DNA of 64,000 bases, taken from assembly GCA_039808645.1 (NCBI GenBank), contig JBDHTL010000001.1, forward strand, positions 29,525 through 93,524. Direction: 5' to 3'. The translations under genes and the position numbers were made by a program. The notes under the pieces are model-generated. The model was given only the letters and a program-made list of their open reading frames with translations. It had not been told where the DNA came from and did not search any database. Position 1 is the first letter of the stretch. Each line of letters starts with the position of its first letter. Origin of the DNA: JAJXWB01 sp039808645. Its GTDB lineage: Bacteria; Pseudomonadota; Alphaproteobacteria; Rhizobiales; Beijerinckiaceae. Below are positions 26,200 through 34,741 of this stretch, piece after piece.

Positions 26200-26939
26200 C
26201 CAGCCTTCCGACCGCGACCGGCGACAAGCGTCTCGGCCTCGTCATCGACCTCGACACATGCGTGGGCTGTCACGCCTGCGCGACGAATTGCAAGGAATGG
26301 AACACGTCCGGCCATTCCGCGCCGCTGACCGACGTCAACGCCTACCAGGCCGAGCAGCGCGGCGTCTGGTTCAACCGCGTCTTCACCTACGAGGTCGGCG
26401 GCCAGGGCCCGGCCGCGCGCACCGTGCATTTCCCGAAGAACTGCCTGCATTGCGAGCGCCCGGACTGCGTGACTGTCTGCCCGACGGGCGCCTCCTACAA
26501 GCGCGCGGAAGACGGCGTCGTGCTCATCGATCACGACAAGTGTATCGGCTGCAAATTGTGCTCGTGGGCCTGCCCCTACGGCGCGCGCGAATACGACGAA
26601 GACGTCGGCGTGATGAAGAAATGCACGCTATGCATCGACAAGATCTACAACACGAACCTGCCCGAGGCCGACCGCGTTCCCGCCTGCGTGGCGACCTGTC
26701 CGGCAAAGGCGCGCCACTTCGGCGATTTCGCCGATCCCGGATCCAACGTCTCGCAACTCGTGCGCGAGCGCGGCGGCTACGACCTGATGCCCGAGACCGG
26801 CTATCGGCCGACCAGCAAATACCTGCCGCCGCGCGCCGGCGCCGCCGCCGCCGGCGCGCCGAAGAAACTCGAACCCGTTCCCGATCTCGCCGGCGCCGGC
26901 AAGTTCCTGCGCTGGGTCGATCGCGTTCTGTCGAGATGA
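26196..26939 (+). CDS. soeB: SoeB, four-cluster ferredoxin subunit
   Basis: The 247-residue Fe-S protein has four cysteine groups (starting CVGCHACATNC near 22, then CLHCERPDC, CIGCKLCSWACP and CTLCID with later partners), typical of DmsB/PsrB. It carries electrons from SoeA to the membrane subunit. It starts within the soeA stop (ATGA) and has no export signal. Confidence 0.92.
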   Translation: MTSLPTATGDKRLGLVIDLDTCVGCHACATNCKEWNTSGHSAPLTDVNAYQAEQRGVWFNRVFTYEVGGQGPAARTVHFPKNCLHCERPDCVTVCPTGASYKRAEDGVVLIDHDKCIGCKLCSWACPYGAREYDEDVGVMKKCTLCIDKIYNTNLPEADRVPACVATCPAKARHFGDFADPGSNVSQLVRERGGYDLMPETGYRPTSKYLPPRAGAAAAGAPKKLEPVPDLAGAGKFLRWVDRVLSR

Positions 26940-26995
26940 CGACCGGCTCGCAATGACGAAACGAATTCATCGAATAGCGTTCTGAAGGCCCTGAA

Positions 26996-27940
26996 ATGCA
27001 TCCCGCCTATTCCGTCATCCTGTTCACGACCGCGTCGGGCGCGGGCTACGGGCTTCTCGCCCTGCTTGCGGTGTTCGGCGCGGCCGGAATCCTGCCGGCG
27101 CACACCTGGTTCGGCTTCGTCGGCATCGGCCTCGGCGTCGCGCTGGTCGCGGCGGGCCTGCTTTCCTCCACCTTTCATCTCGGCCGCCCTGAGCGCGCGA
27201 TACGCGCCTTCACCCAATGGCGCTCCTCGTGGCTGGCGCGCGAAGGCGTCGCCGCGGTCGCGACCTTCGCGCCGGTCGCCGTATTCGGCGTCGGCTGGGT
27301 GTTCCTCAACGACATGTCCGGCCCCTTCGCCTGGGCGGGCGCGGCGACCGCCGTCATGGCCTTCGTCACCGTCTCCTGCACCGCGATGATCTACGCGAGC
27401 CTCAAGACCATCAGGCAGTGGAACAATGCGCTGACGCTGCCGGCCTATCTGGCGCTCGGGCTGGCGACCGGCGCCCTCCTGCTGGTGCTGGTCGCGGCGC
27501 TGTTCGGCGTCTATCGGCCGGCGTTCGCCACGCTGGCGCTGGCGCTGCTCGTCATCGGCCTCGTCATCAAGATCGCCTACTGGCGGCAGATCGACGCCGA
27601 ACCGCCGCGCTCGACGCTGGGCACGGCCACCGGCCTCGATCGTTTCGGCGAGGTGCGGCTGCTGGAAATGCCGCACACGGAAGAGAATTTCATCATGCGC
27701 GAAATGGGCTATGCGGTCGCGCGCAAACATGCCCGCCGTCTGCGCCTGGTCGCCGCCTCCGCGCTGTTCGGCGTCCCGTCGGTCCTGCTGGCCTTCGCGC
27801 TGTGGAGCGGTCTGGGCTTTGTCATCGCGGCAAGTGCGCTGGCCACATTGAGCGCCGCCATCGGCGTGGCGGTCGAACGCTGGCTGTTCTTCGCCGAGGC
27901 GACGCACACGAGCATGATCTACTACGGGCGCGCCGCCTGA
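26996..27940 (+). CDS. soeC: SoeC, DmsC-like membrane anchor
   Basis: The 314-residue membrane protein of the DmsC family has about eight hydrophobic helices and the family motif STFHLGRPERAIRAF near residue 60. It anchors SoeAB at the inner face of the membrane and passes electrons to quinone. A 56-base gap separates it from soeB, and no strong ribosome binding site is seen. Confidence 0.9.
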   Translation: MHPAYSVILFTTASGAGYGLLALLAVFGAAGILPAHTWFGFVGIGLGVALVAAGLLSSTFHLGRPERAIRAFTQWRSSWLAREGVAAVATFAPVAVFGVGWVFLNDMSGPFAWAGAATAVMAFVTVSCTAMIYASLKTIRQWNNALTLPAYLALGLATGALLLVLVAALFGVYRPAFATLALALLVIGLVIKIAYWRQIDAEPPRSTLGTATGLDRFGEVRLLEMPHTEENFIMREMGYAVARKHARRLRLVAASALFGVPSVLLAFALWSGLGFVIAASALATLSAAIGVAVERWLFFAEATHTSMIYYGRAA

Positions 27941-27953
27941 CGGATAGACCGAC

Positions 27954-27971
27954 TTATTCGAATATTATAAG
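27954..27971 (+). promoter_or_regulatory. Palindromic AT-rich candidate operator before dsrE2
   Basis: TATTCGAATA at 27955-27964 is a perfect palindrome, and the following TATTATAAG could serve as -10. GAATAT is at 27960-27965. The site lies 45 bases before the dsrE2 ATG and suggests that dsrE2-tusA have their own controlled promoter in addition to read-through from soe. Confidence 0.5.
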
Positions 27972-28015
27972 ATGTCGAAAGCCGAGGAAGCCGCGCGAAT
28001 GCGCCGGGAGGAGCC

Positions 28016-28522
28016 ATGTCGGAAGTCGAAAGCAACGGCGTCAACGCCAAGTCGATGACCATCATCGTCACCAAGGGCACGCTGGACTGGGCCTATCCGC
28101 CCTTCATCCTGGGCACGACCGCGGCCGCCATGGGCGTCGACGTCACCATGTTCTTCACCTTCTACGGCCTGTCGCTCCTGAAGAAGAAGCTCGATCTCGC
28201 CGTGTCGCCGCTCGGCAATCCCGCGATGAAGATGCCGATGATGGGCATGCACATGGGCATGCCCAATCTCGTCGGCATGCTGCCGGGCGTGGAAGCCGGC
28301 GCGACCGCCATGATGAAGGACATGATCAAGAAGAAGGGCGTCGCCTCGATCGAGGAGCTGCGCGAGGCGGCGATCGAATCCGACGTCAACATCATCGCCT
28401 GCCAGATGACGATGGACCTCTTCGAGTTCAAGAAAGAGGACATGATCGACGGCGTGAAGCTCGGCGGCGCCGCGACCTACATGGAACAGGCGCTGAAGTC
28501 GCACATCAACCTGTACATCTGA
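28016..28522 (+). CDS. dsrE2: DsrE2, membrane-associated sulfur carrier
   Basis: The 168-residue DsrE-fold protein has hydrophobic stretches near residues 28-52 and a methionine-rich loop around 71-90. Cys129 in IIACQMTMDLF is the only cysteine and the likely persulfide site. DsrE2 proteins act with TusA and often rhodanese to bring sulfane sulfur to DsrEFH or sHdr systems. The start follows GGGAGGAGCC. Confidence 0.93.
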   Translation: MSEVESNGVNAKSMTIIVTKGTLDWAYPPFILGTTAAAMGVDVTMFFTFYGLSLLKKKLDLAVSPLGNPAMKMPMMGMHMGMPNLVGMLPGVEAGATAMMKDMIKKKGVASIEELREAAIESDVNIIACQMTMDLFEFKKEDMIDGVKLGGAATYMEQALKSHINLYI

Positions 28523-28567
28523 ACCGGCGGGCGCTACGCGTCCGCGCCGACAAGGGAGGAAACTGCA

Positions 28568-28795
28568 ATGGCCGACAAGACCCTCGACGCCAAAGGACTG
28601 AACTGCCCGCTGCCGATCCTGCGCGCCAAGAAGAGCCTGAAGGAAGTGCCGCGCGGCGGCACGCTGGAGATTCTCGCGACCGATCCGGGCTCCGTCGCCG
28701 ACTTCGCCGCCTTCTGCAAGACGACGGGCAACGAACTCGTCGAGTCGACCGCCGACGGCGGCGTCTATCGCTTTCTCATCAAGCACACGGCCTGA
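28568..28795 (+). CDS. tusA: TusA, small sulfur carrier
   Basis: The 75-residue protein has the TusA CPXP motif with Cys13 (NCPLPILRAKK). TusA proteins accept persulfide and hand it to DsrE-type partners. It follows dsrE2 by 45 bases with AAGGGAGGA in front. Genetic linkage to dsrE2 and dsr marks it as the oxidative-pathway TusA rather than the tRNA-thiolation form. A strong terminator follows. Confidence 0.95.
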   Translation: MADKTLDAKGLNCPLPILRAKKSLKEVPRGGTLEILATDPGSVADFAAFCKTTGNELVESTADGGVYRFLIKHTA

Positions 28796-28813
28796 TCGGC
28801 GCGCCGCGATTGG

Positions 28814-28841
28814 AAAAGCCGGGCCCGCGCCCGGCTTTTTT
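28814..28841 (+). terminator. Rho-independent terminator after tusA
   Basis: GCCGGGC at 28818-28824 pairs with GCCCGGC at 28829-28835 around a four-base loop, extended by A/T pairs and followed by six T. This is a textbook terminator for the sqr-soe-tusA transcript and, read the other way, may serve the convergent thioredoxin-like gene. Confidence 0.92.
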
Positions 28842-28853
28842 GCTTTGCGGCCG

Positions 28854-29219
28854 TCAGTGCGTCGTCGCCTCGAGCTTGCCGATCAATCCGCCGAGATAGG
28901 CGTAGAAGAACGCTTCGTCGGCATAGCCCTCGATCCGGCCGATCTCCCTGCCCTCCTCGACGAGCACGAAGGTCGGCGTGAAGACGACGGGCCTGAGGCG
29001 CGCGAGATCGGCCGGCACGCCATCGGCGAGATCGACGCGCCGCAACGCCGCCTTCCGGCTTTCGGCGGTCTTCGCATAGGTCGCGCCCACCTCGGCGTTC
29101 CAGCGCGCGCACCAGACGCAGCCCGCGCGCTCGAAAACGACCAGCTCGGCCGCGCGCGCGCCGACCAAGCCGAGCGCGAGGAAGACCAGCGACAGCAGGG
29201 CCGATGCGGGACGTCTCAT
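28854..29219 (-). CDS. Periplasmic thioredoxin-fold protein, CVWC motif
   Basis: The 121-residue protein has an N-terminal signal peptide (about residues 1-23) and a thioredoxin-like domain with active-site CVWC near residue 34 and a cis-proline-type TPTF near 80. It is shorter than DsbA and resembles SoxW-like or single-domain thioredoxins. It may keep periplasmic cytochrome or sulfur-enzyme cysteines reduced. The start at 29219 gives the only sensible signal peptide. It is convergent with tusA. Confidence 0.75.
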   Translation of the reverse strand: MRRPASALLSLVFLALGLVGARAAELVVFERAGCVWCARWNAEVGATYAKTAESRKAALRRVDLADGVPADLARLRPVVFTPTFVLVEEGREIGRIEGYADEAFFYAYLGGLIGKLEATTH

Positions 29220-29418
29220 GACGGAACGCGTATCACGACGGCCGCAACGCGCAAACGCGCGACCTGGCGCGCTCCTGCTGCGCCGCGTCAATTCGACGAT
29301 GCGCATATGTGTCTTTTTCGTTTCACGTTTCGATTTTGTTGCGCGCGCCTGTGGAGCTCACGCCATTGCGCTTGTCACATTTCGCGAACGAAGCAATTCT
29401 GGGACATTCAGTCCTTCA

Positions 29419-29441
29419 TATAATGATACGCGAATATAAGA
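29419..29441 (+). promoter_or_regulatory. Promoter with GAATAT element before the FadL-like gene
   Basis: A perfect TATAAT -10 lies at 29419-29424, and GAATAT at 29432-29437 covers the expected start of transcription. The -35 is weak. The arrangement repeats that upstream of sqr. Confidence 0.55.
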
Positions 29442-29471
29442 CCATTGAAAACGGCCGAAGGGAGAAGCCGC

Positions 29472-30875
29472 ATGCACTTCAGACCGACCCGCAGCCTCGC
29501 CGGCGCGCTCGCAATGGCCGCCACCGCCCTAGCCGCGCCGGCACACGCCACCGAGGGCTATTTCCAGGCCGGCTACGGCACGGTGCAGAAGGCGCAGGCA
29601 GGCGCAGGCGTCGCCAATCCGCAGGACGCGATGGCGCTGTCGATCAATCCGGCGGGCCTCGTCGACCTGCCGCACATGATCACCGGCGGCGCGACGATGT
29701 TCATGCCGTTCCGCGGCTATACCGGCACGGGCCCCGGCGGCCTGACCGCGCCCGGCGCCTTCGTCCCGCAGACGACGCGCATCGACAGCATCGACAATTA
29801 TTTCGTGATGCCGCATTTCGCCTATTCCATGCCGATCGACGCCGATACGGCCTGGGGCGTCGCCATGTTCGGCAACGGCGGCATGAACACGACCTACCAG
29901 AACAGGCTCAACACCTTCCCGACGCCCAATTGCGCGGGCGGCGTGTTCTGCGGCGGCGCGGCCGGCGTCGACCTCAAGCAGATGTTCCTCACCGCCGGCT
30001 TCGCCAAGCGCTTCGGGCCCGTCTCGGTCGGCGTCGCGCCCGTGCTGGCTGTGCAGATGTTCCGCGCCGAGGGCCTCGGCCAGTTCGGCTTCCCGTTCCT
30101 CGGCTTCTTCCCGCCGGGCTTCATTCCGACTTTCTCCGCCGATCCGTTCAATCTGACGAACAACGGCACGGACCTCTCCTACGGCGGCGGCGTGCGGGCC
30201 GGCATCGAGTGGAAGATCACGCCCGCGCTGCGCGTCGGCGTGAGCGGCCAGACGCCGCTGTGGATGACGCCCTTCCGCAAATACGCCGGCCTCTTCGCCG
30301 GCGGCGGCAAGTTCGACATTCCGGCCAACATCACGGCCGGCGTCGCCTTCGACGCCCTGCCGAACCTGACGCTGATGGCGGAATACAAGCACATCTTCTA
30401 CGGCTCGATTCCCGCCATCGCCAATTCCGGCGCGCGCATCATCGTGCCCTTCGTCGTTCCCGCGGGCCCGGGCGCGCTGCTCGGCTCGGCCAATGGCCCG
30501 GGCTTCGGCTGGCGCGATGTCGACGTGTTCACCGTCGGCGCGGAATGGCGCGTGACGCCGCAGCTCGCGCTGCGCGCCGGCTATGCGCACAACACCAACC
30601 CCGTGCGCTGGGATCAGGTGACCTTCAACATCCTCGCGCCCGGCGTCGTCACCGACCACATCACCGCGGGCCTCGGCTACAAATATACCGAGAACCTGAC
30701 CTTCGACCTCGCCATGAGCGTCGTGCCGACCCATTCGGTCACCGGCCCGGAAATGACGCCCTTCGGCTACAATGCGGCGCGCTCGATCACGCTGTCGATG
30801 CACCAGTTCGAAGCCTCGCTCGGCGTCTCCTACCGGTTCGGCGACCGGCCGACGGCCGTCGTCGCCAAATACTGA
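29472..30875 (+). CDS. OmpP1/FadL-type outer-membrane barrel
   Basis: The 467-residue protein has a cleavable signal (about residues 1-26) and a mature part with the FadL pattern: an N-terminal hatch-like segment rich in Gly, Ala and Gln (GYGTVQKAQAGAGVANPQDA) and alternating strands ending in an aromatic C-terminus. FadL proteins import hydrophobic molecules. Here the gene is monocistronic, shares the GAATAT-type promoter with sulfur genes and is followed by a terminator, so uptake of hydrophobic sulfur compounds or polysulfide is an attractive guess. Fatty-acid or aromatic uptake is the alternative. Confidence 0.85.
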   Translation: MHFRPTRSLAGALAMAATALAAPAHATEGYFQAGYGTVQKAQAGAGVANPQDAMALSINPAGLVDLPHMITGGATMFMPFRGYTGTGPGGLTAPGAFVPQTTRIDSIDNYFVMPHFAYSMPIDADTAWGVAMFGNGGMNTTYQNRLNTFPTPNCAGGVFCGGAAGVDLKQMFLTAGFAKRFGPVSVGVAPVLAVQMFRAEGLGQFGFPFLGFFPPGFIPTFSADPFNLTNNGTDLSYGGGVRAGIEWKITPALRVGVSGQTPLWMTPFRKYAGLFAGGGKFDIPANITAGVAFDALPNLTLMAEYKHIFYGSIPAIANSGARIIVPFVVPAGPGALLGSANGPGFGWRDVDVFTVGAEWRVTPQLALRAGYAHNTNPVRWDQVTFNILAPGVVTDHITAGLGYKYTENLTFDLAMSVVPTHSVTGPEMTPFGYNAARSITLSMHQFEASLGVSYRFGDRPTAVVAKY

Positions 30876-30899
30876 TCGCTTCCGGGCGCAAGATCATCG

Positions 30900-30927
30900 G
30901 GGCCGCGCCGTGTGCGCGGCCCTTTTT
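30900..30927 (+). terminator. Rho-independent terminator after the FadL-like gene
   Basis: GGGCCGCGC at 30900-30908 pairs with GCGCGGCCC at 30914-30922 across a five-base loop and is followed by five T. Confidence 0.9.
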
Positions 30928-30965
30928 CGTGGCCGAGGCCGCATGCTTGCCGGCACCCTCGTCTC

Positions 30966-30995
30966 GAGACAAGTTCCCTCCCTCCTGTGGGGAGG
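30966..30995. repeat. Palindromic CCCTCCC/GGGAGGG element
   Basis: CCCTCCCTCC and GGGGAGGGAG face each other around a short loop, between the FadL terminator and the convergent TetR gene. Similar short GC-rich palindromes are common between genes in Hyphomicrobiales. It may also terminate the minus-strand TetR operon. Confidence 0.4.
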
Positions 30996-31009
30996 GAGAG
31001 GCCCGCCGC

Positions 31010-31609
31010 CTACGCGCGCAGCGCCCTGAGCACGAAGTCCACCATCTCCTCGACGCTCGGCACCGGCTTGTCGCTGCATTCCACCATCAGGCGCGGGTGG
31101 CAGTAGCAGATGGTGGCGGCCTGGATCAGCGCCGCGCCCTGCTCGGGGTCGATCCGCGCGAACTCGCCGGTCGCCACGCCGTCCGCCACGATGCGTCCCA
31201 TCAGCATGCGCATCGTCAGCACATATTCGTCGACGATCGGCCAGTCCTCCTCGAGCGCGATCTCCACCATCTCGTGCAATTTGCGCTCGTCGACGAAGCG
31301 CTCGGCGTTCATCTTCTGATTGTTGACGATCAGCGTCCGCAGCCTGTCGCTCGCGGTCCCCGGCCCTTCGACGATCGCCGTCGACACCGAAACGATCAAA
31401 CCGAGCAGATGGCGCGCCACGGCTCCGTTGATTTCCGCCTTCGAGCCGAAGAAGCGATAGACGTTGGCCGGCGACATCCGCAATTCGCGCGCGATGTCGG
31501 CGACGGTGGTCTTCTGGAAGCCGATTTCGCGAAAGAGCTTCTCGGCCGTCTCGACGATCCGGGCGCGCGTCTCGGCGTCCTTCGGCGCTGCAATGTCCGC
31601 CTGCATCAT
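31010..31609 (-). CDS. TetR-family regulator of the RND operon
   Basis: The 199-residue protein has an N-terminal TetR helix-turn-helix (IVETAEKLFREIGFQKTTVADIARELRMS split over residues 18-46) and a ligand-binding C-terminus. It overlaps the RND gene stop by four bases and so is the last gene of the efflux operon, which it probably represses. The inducer is unknown. Confidence 0.88.
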   Translation of the reverse strand: MMQADIAAPKDAETRARIVETAEKLFREIGFQKTTVADIARELRMSPANVYRFFGSKAEINGAVARHLLGLIVSVSTAIVEGPGTASDRLRTLIVNNQKMNAERFVDERKLHEMVEIALEEDWPIVDEYVLTMRMLMGRIVADGVATGEFARIDPEQGAALIQAATICYCHPRLMVECSDKPVPSVEEMVDFVLRALRA

Positions 31610-34600
31610 TCCGCTGGCGCTCCGATAATGCCGGCCGCAGCCGGCGGCTCCTCCGTCATGCGCGCCGCCGGCGGCGCATGCGCCTCGAGCGATCTGCGAA
31701 ACCATAGCGCATAGAGCGCGGGCAGGAACAGCAGGGTGAGGAAGGTGGCGACGAACAGGCCACCCATGATGACGATCGCCATCGGCCCCCAGAAGGTCGA
31801 GCGCGACAGCGGGATCATGGCGAGGATGGCGGCGAGCGCCGTCAGCACCACGGGCCTTGCGCGCCGCACCGCCGATTCGATGATCGCGTCGCGGTAGGAC
31901 ATGCCGCGCTCCAGGTCCTGCCGGACCTGATCGACCAGAATGATCGAATTGCGCATGTCCATGCCGGCGAGCGCGATCAGGCCGAGCAGCGCCACGAAGC
32001 CGAACGGCGCGCCGGCGACGTTGAGCGCCAGCGACGATCCGATGATCCCCAGCGGCGCGCTCAGCATCACCAGCGCCAGCCGCGTGAAGTTCTGCAACTG
32101 GAACATCACGATCGCCAGCATGACGAACACCATGACCGGCGCCACCGTCGCAATGGCCGCGTTCGCCTTGGCCGATTCCTCGACCGCGCCGCCCATCTCG
32201 ATGCGATAGCCGGGGGGAAGCTGCGCGCGGATCTGCGCCAATTGCGGCCAGACGCGCATGGAGACGTCCGGCGGCTGCACGCCGTCCACGACATCCGAGC
32301 GCACCGTGATCGACGTGTCGCGACTGCGCCGCCACAGGATCGCGTCCTCGTGTTCGTAGACGATCCTGGCGACCTGCGAGACCGGCACGGAGACGCCGCT
32401 GCGAGCGGTGACCGAGAGATCGCCGAGATGGCCGAGATCGGCGCGCTCCGACTTCACGGCGCGCGCGACGACATCGACCTTCTCGGTTCCGTCGCGCACC
32501 GTCGTCACCGTCGCGCCGGAGATCAGCATCTGCAGCGAATTGGCGAGATCCTGCGGCGTCAGGCCAAGCGCGCGGGCGCGATCCTGATCGAGTTCGAGGC
32601 GCACGGACGGCATGCGCTCGTTCCAGTCGAGATGCGGATCGCGGACCGCGGGATCGGCGCGCATGATTTCGCGCACGCGATAGGCGATGTCGCGCACCTG
32701 CGCCGGATCGGCGCCCATCACGCGGAACTGCACGGGGAATCCGACCGGCGGGCCGTAGTTGAACCGGTCGACGCGCACGCGCGCTTCCGACAGCGCCCCG
32801 TCCGCGATCGCCTTGTCGAGGCGCGCCTTCACCCGCTCGCGCCCCGCCACGTCCCTGGTGAAGACCACGATCTCGGCAAAGGATTCGTTCGGCAGCTGCG
32901 GATTGAGACCGAGCCAGAAACGCGGGGAGCCCTGGCCGATGTAGGTCGAGAAATGGGCGATGTCGGGATCGCCGGCCAGCATGGCTTCCGCGGTCTCGGC
33001 CGTCTTGCGCGTGACGCCGATCGCCGTCCCCTCGGGCATGCGCATCTGGAAGAAAATCTCCGTGCGATCCGAAACCGGGAAAAATTGCTTCGGCACATGC
33101 GTGTAGCCCACCGCCGCGATCGCCATCAGCCCGGCCACGGCGGAGACGACCACGATGCGATGGTCGACGGACCAGCCGATCAGGATGCGCAGCCCGCGAT
33201 AGAGCCGCGTATGGTAGATTTCCTCCTCGTCGTGCGACTTCCTGCCCGCGAAGTCGGGCAGCATCTTCACGCCGAGATAGGGCGTGAAGACCACCGCCAC
33301 GAACCACGACGCGACGAGCGCGATCGCCACCACCCAGAAGATGCCGCCGGCATATTCGCCGGAGGTCGAGGGCGCGAAACCGACAGGCAGGAAGGCCGCA
33401 GCCGTCACCAGCGTGCCGGTGAGCATCGGAAAGGCGGTGGAATCCCAGGCGAAGGTCGCGGCCTTCATCCGGTCGACGCCCTGCTCCATCTTCACCACCA
33501 TCATCTCGACCGCGATGATGGCGTCGTCGACCAGAAGCCCGAGCGCGATGATGAGCGCGCCGAGCGTGATGCGCTGCAGGTCGAGCCCCATGATGTTCAT
33601 GACGACGAACACCATGGACAGAACGAGCGGCACGGACAGGGCGACGACGACGCCGGTGCGCATGCCCAGCGACAGAAAGCTGACGAGCAGGACGATCGCC
33701 AGCGCTTCGACGAAGGATCGGGTGAATTCGCCGACCGCGTGCTCGACCACCTTCGGCTGGTCGGCGATCTGCGTGAATTCGATGCCGACAGGCGTCGCGG
33801 CGCGCGCTTCCTCCAGAACGCCCTTCAGCGTCTCGCCGAGGGTGAGAATATTGCCGCCTTTCGCCATGACGACGCCGATGGCGAGGGCGGGCTTGCCGCC
33901 GTAGCGCACGAGAAAGTCCGGCGGATCCTTGAAGCCCGCCGTCACCTCGGCGACATCGCCCAGCCGGAACACGCGGCCGTTGGCCTCGACCGGCGTTTCC
34001 GCGACGGCGGCGGCGCCCGAGAGCGCGCCGGAGATGCGGACGGGGATGCGATTGGCCTGCGTCTCGAACACGCCCGACGCCGCAACCGCGTTCTGCCGCG
34101 CCAGCGAATCGAAGATCGCCTGCGGCGTCACGCCGAGATTGGCGAGCTTGGCCTGGCTGAATTCGACGAAGACGCGCTGGTCCTGCGCGCCGTAGAGATT
34201 GACCTTCACGACGTCGGGCGCCTTCAGCAGCCGCTGCCGCAGGCTTTCCGCGACGGTCTTGAGTTGCGCGTAGTCCGCGCCCTCCCCCGTGATCATGTAT
34301 TGCACGGAATCGACGTCGCCGAATTCGTCGTTGACGTCGGGCCCGACGAGATTGGCAGGCAAGTCGGCGCGAATGTCGTTCAGCTTCTTGCGCAACAGAT
34401 AGAACAGCCAAGGAACCTGCGAGGGCGGCGTCGTGTCCTTGAAGATCACCTGCATCGCCGTGAACGACGGCTTGGTGTAGGTCTGCACGCGGTCGAAATA
34501 GGGAAGCTCCTGCAGCTTCTTCTCGATGCGGTCGGCCACCTGGTCCTGCATCTCGCGCGCGCTCGCGCCGGGCCAGACGGCGGTCACGTTGGCGAGCTTG

Positions 34601-34734
34601 ATCGTGAAGCTCGGGTCTTCCGCGCGGCCGAGCCTCGTGTAGGAGAAGACGCCCGCAATCAGCGTCGCGATGATGAGAAAGAGCGTCAGCGCCTGATGGC
34701 GGACCGCCCATTCGGAGAGGTTGAGACGGCGCAC
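31606..34734 (-). CDS. RND-family efflux transporter permease
   Basis: The 1042-residue protein is full length for a HAE1/AcrB-type RND pump: a first transmembrane helix at residues 12-32, a large periplasmic loop, helices 2-6 around 330-540, a second loop, and helices to the C-terminus. The GTG at 34734 was chosen because it lies seven bases after the upstream gene and gives the usual RND N-terminus (LNLSEWAVRHQALTLFL). With the adjacent membrane fusion protein it exports small molecules; an outer-membrane partner is not in the window. Confidence 0.92.
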   Translation of the reverse strand: MRRLNLSEWAVRHQALTLFLIIATLIAGVFSYTRLGRAEDPSFTIKLANVTAVWPGASAREMQDQVADRIEKKLQELPYFDRVQTYTKPSFTAMQVIFKDTTPPSQVPWLFYLLRKKLNDIRADLPANLVGPDVNDEFGDVDSVQYMITGEGADYAQLKTVAESLRQRLLKAPDVVKVNLYGAQDQRVFVEFSQAKLANLGVTPQAIFDSLARQNAVAASGVFETQANRIPVRISGALSGAAAVAETPVEANGRVFRLGDVAEVTAGFKDPPDFLVRYGGKPALAIGVVMAKGGNILTLGETLKGVLEEARAATPVGIEFTQIADQPKVVEHAVGEFTRSFVEALAIVLLVSFLSLGMRTGVVVALSVPLVLSMVFVVMNIMGLDLQRITLGALIIALGLLVDDAIIAVEMMVVKMEQGVDRMKAATFAWDSTAFPMLTGTLVTAAAFLPVGFAPSTSGEYAGGIFWVVAIALVASWFVAVVFTPYLGVKMLPDFAGRKSHDEEEIYHTRLYRGLRILIGWSVDHRIVVVSAVAGLMAIAAVGYTHVPKQFFPVSDRTEIFFQMRMPEGTAIGVTRKTAETAEAMLAGDPDIAHFSTYIGQGSPRFWLGLNPQLPNESFAEIVVFTRDVAGRERVKARLDKAIADGALSEARVRVDRFNYGPPVGFPVQFRVMGADPAQVRDIAYRVREIMRADPAVRDPHLDWNERMPSVRLELDQDRARALGLTPQDLANSLQMLISGATVTTVRDGTEKVDVVARAVKSERADLGHLGDLSVTARSGVSVPVSQVARIVYEHEDAILWRRSRDTSITVRSDVVDGVQPPDVSMRVWPQLAQIRAQLPPGYRIEMGGAVEESAKANAAIATVAPVMVFVMLAIVMFQLQNFTRLALVMLSAPLGIIGSSLALNVAGAPFGFVALLGLIALAGMDMRNSIILVDQVRQDLERGMSYRDAIIESAVRRARPVVLTALAAILAMIPLSRSTFWGPMAIVIMGGLFVATFLTLLFLPALYALWFRRSLEAHAPPAARMTEEPPAAAGIIGAPAE

Positions 34735-34741
34735 GGCGACC

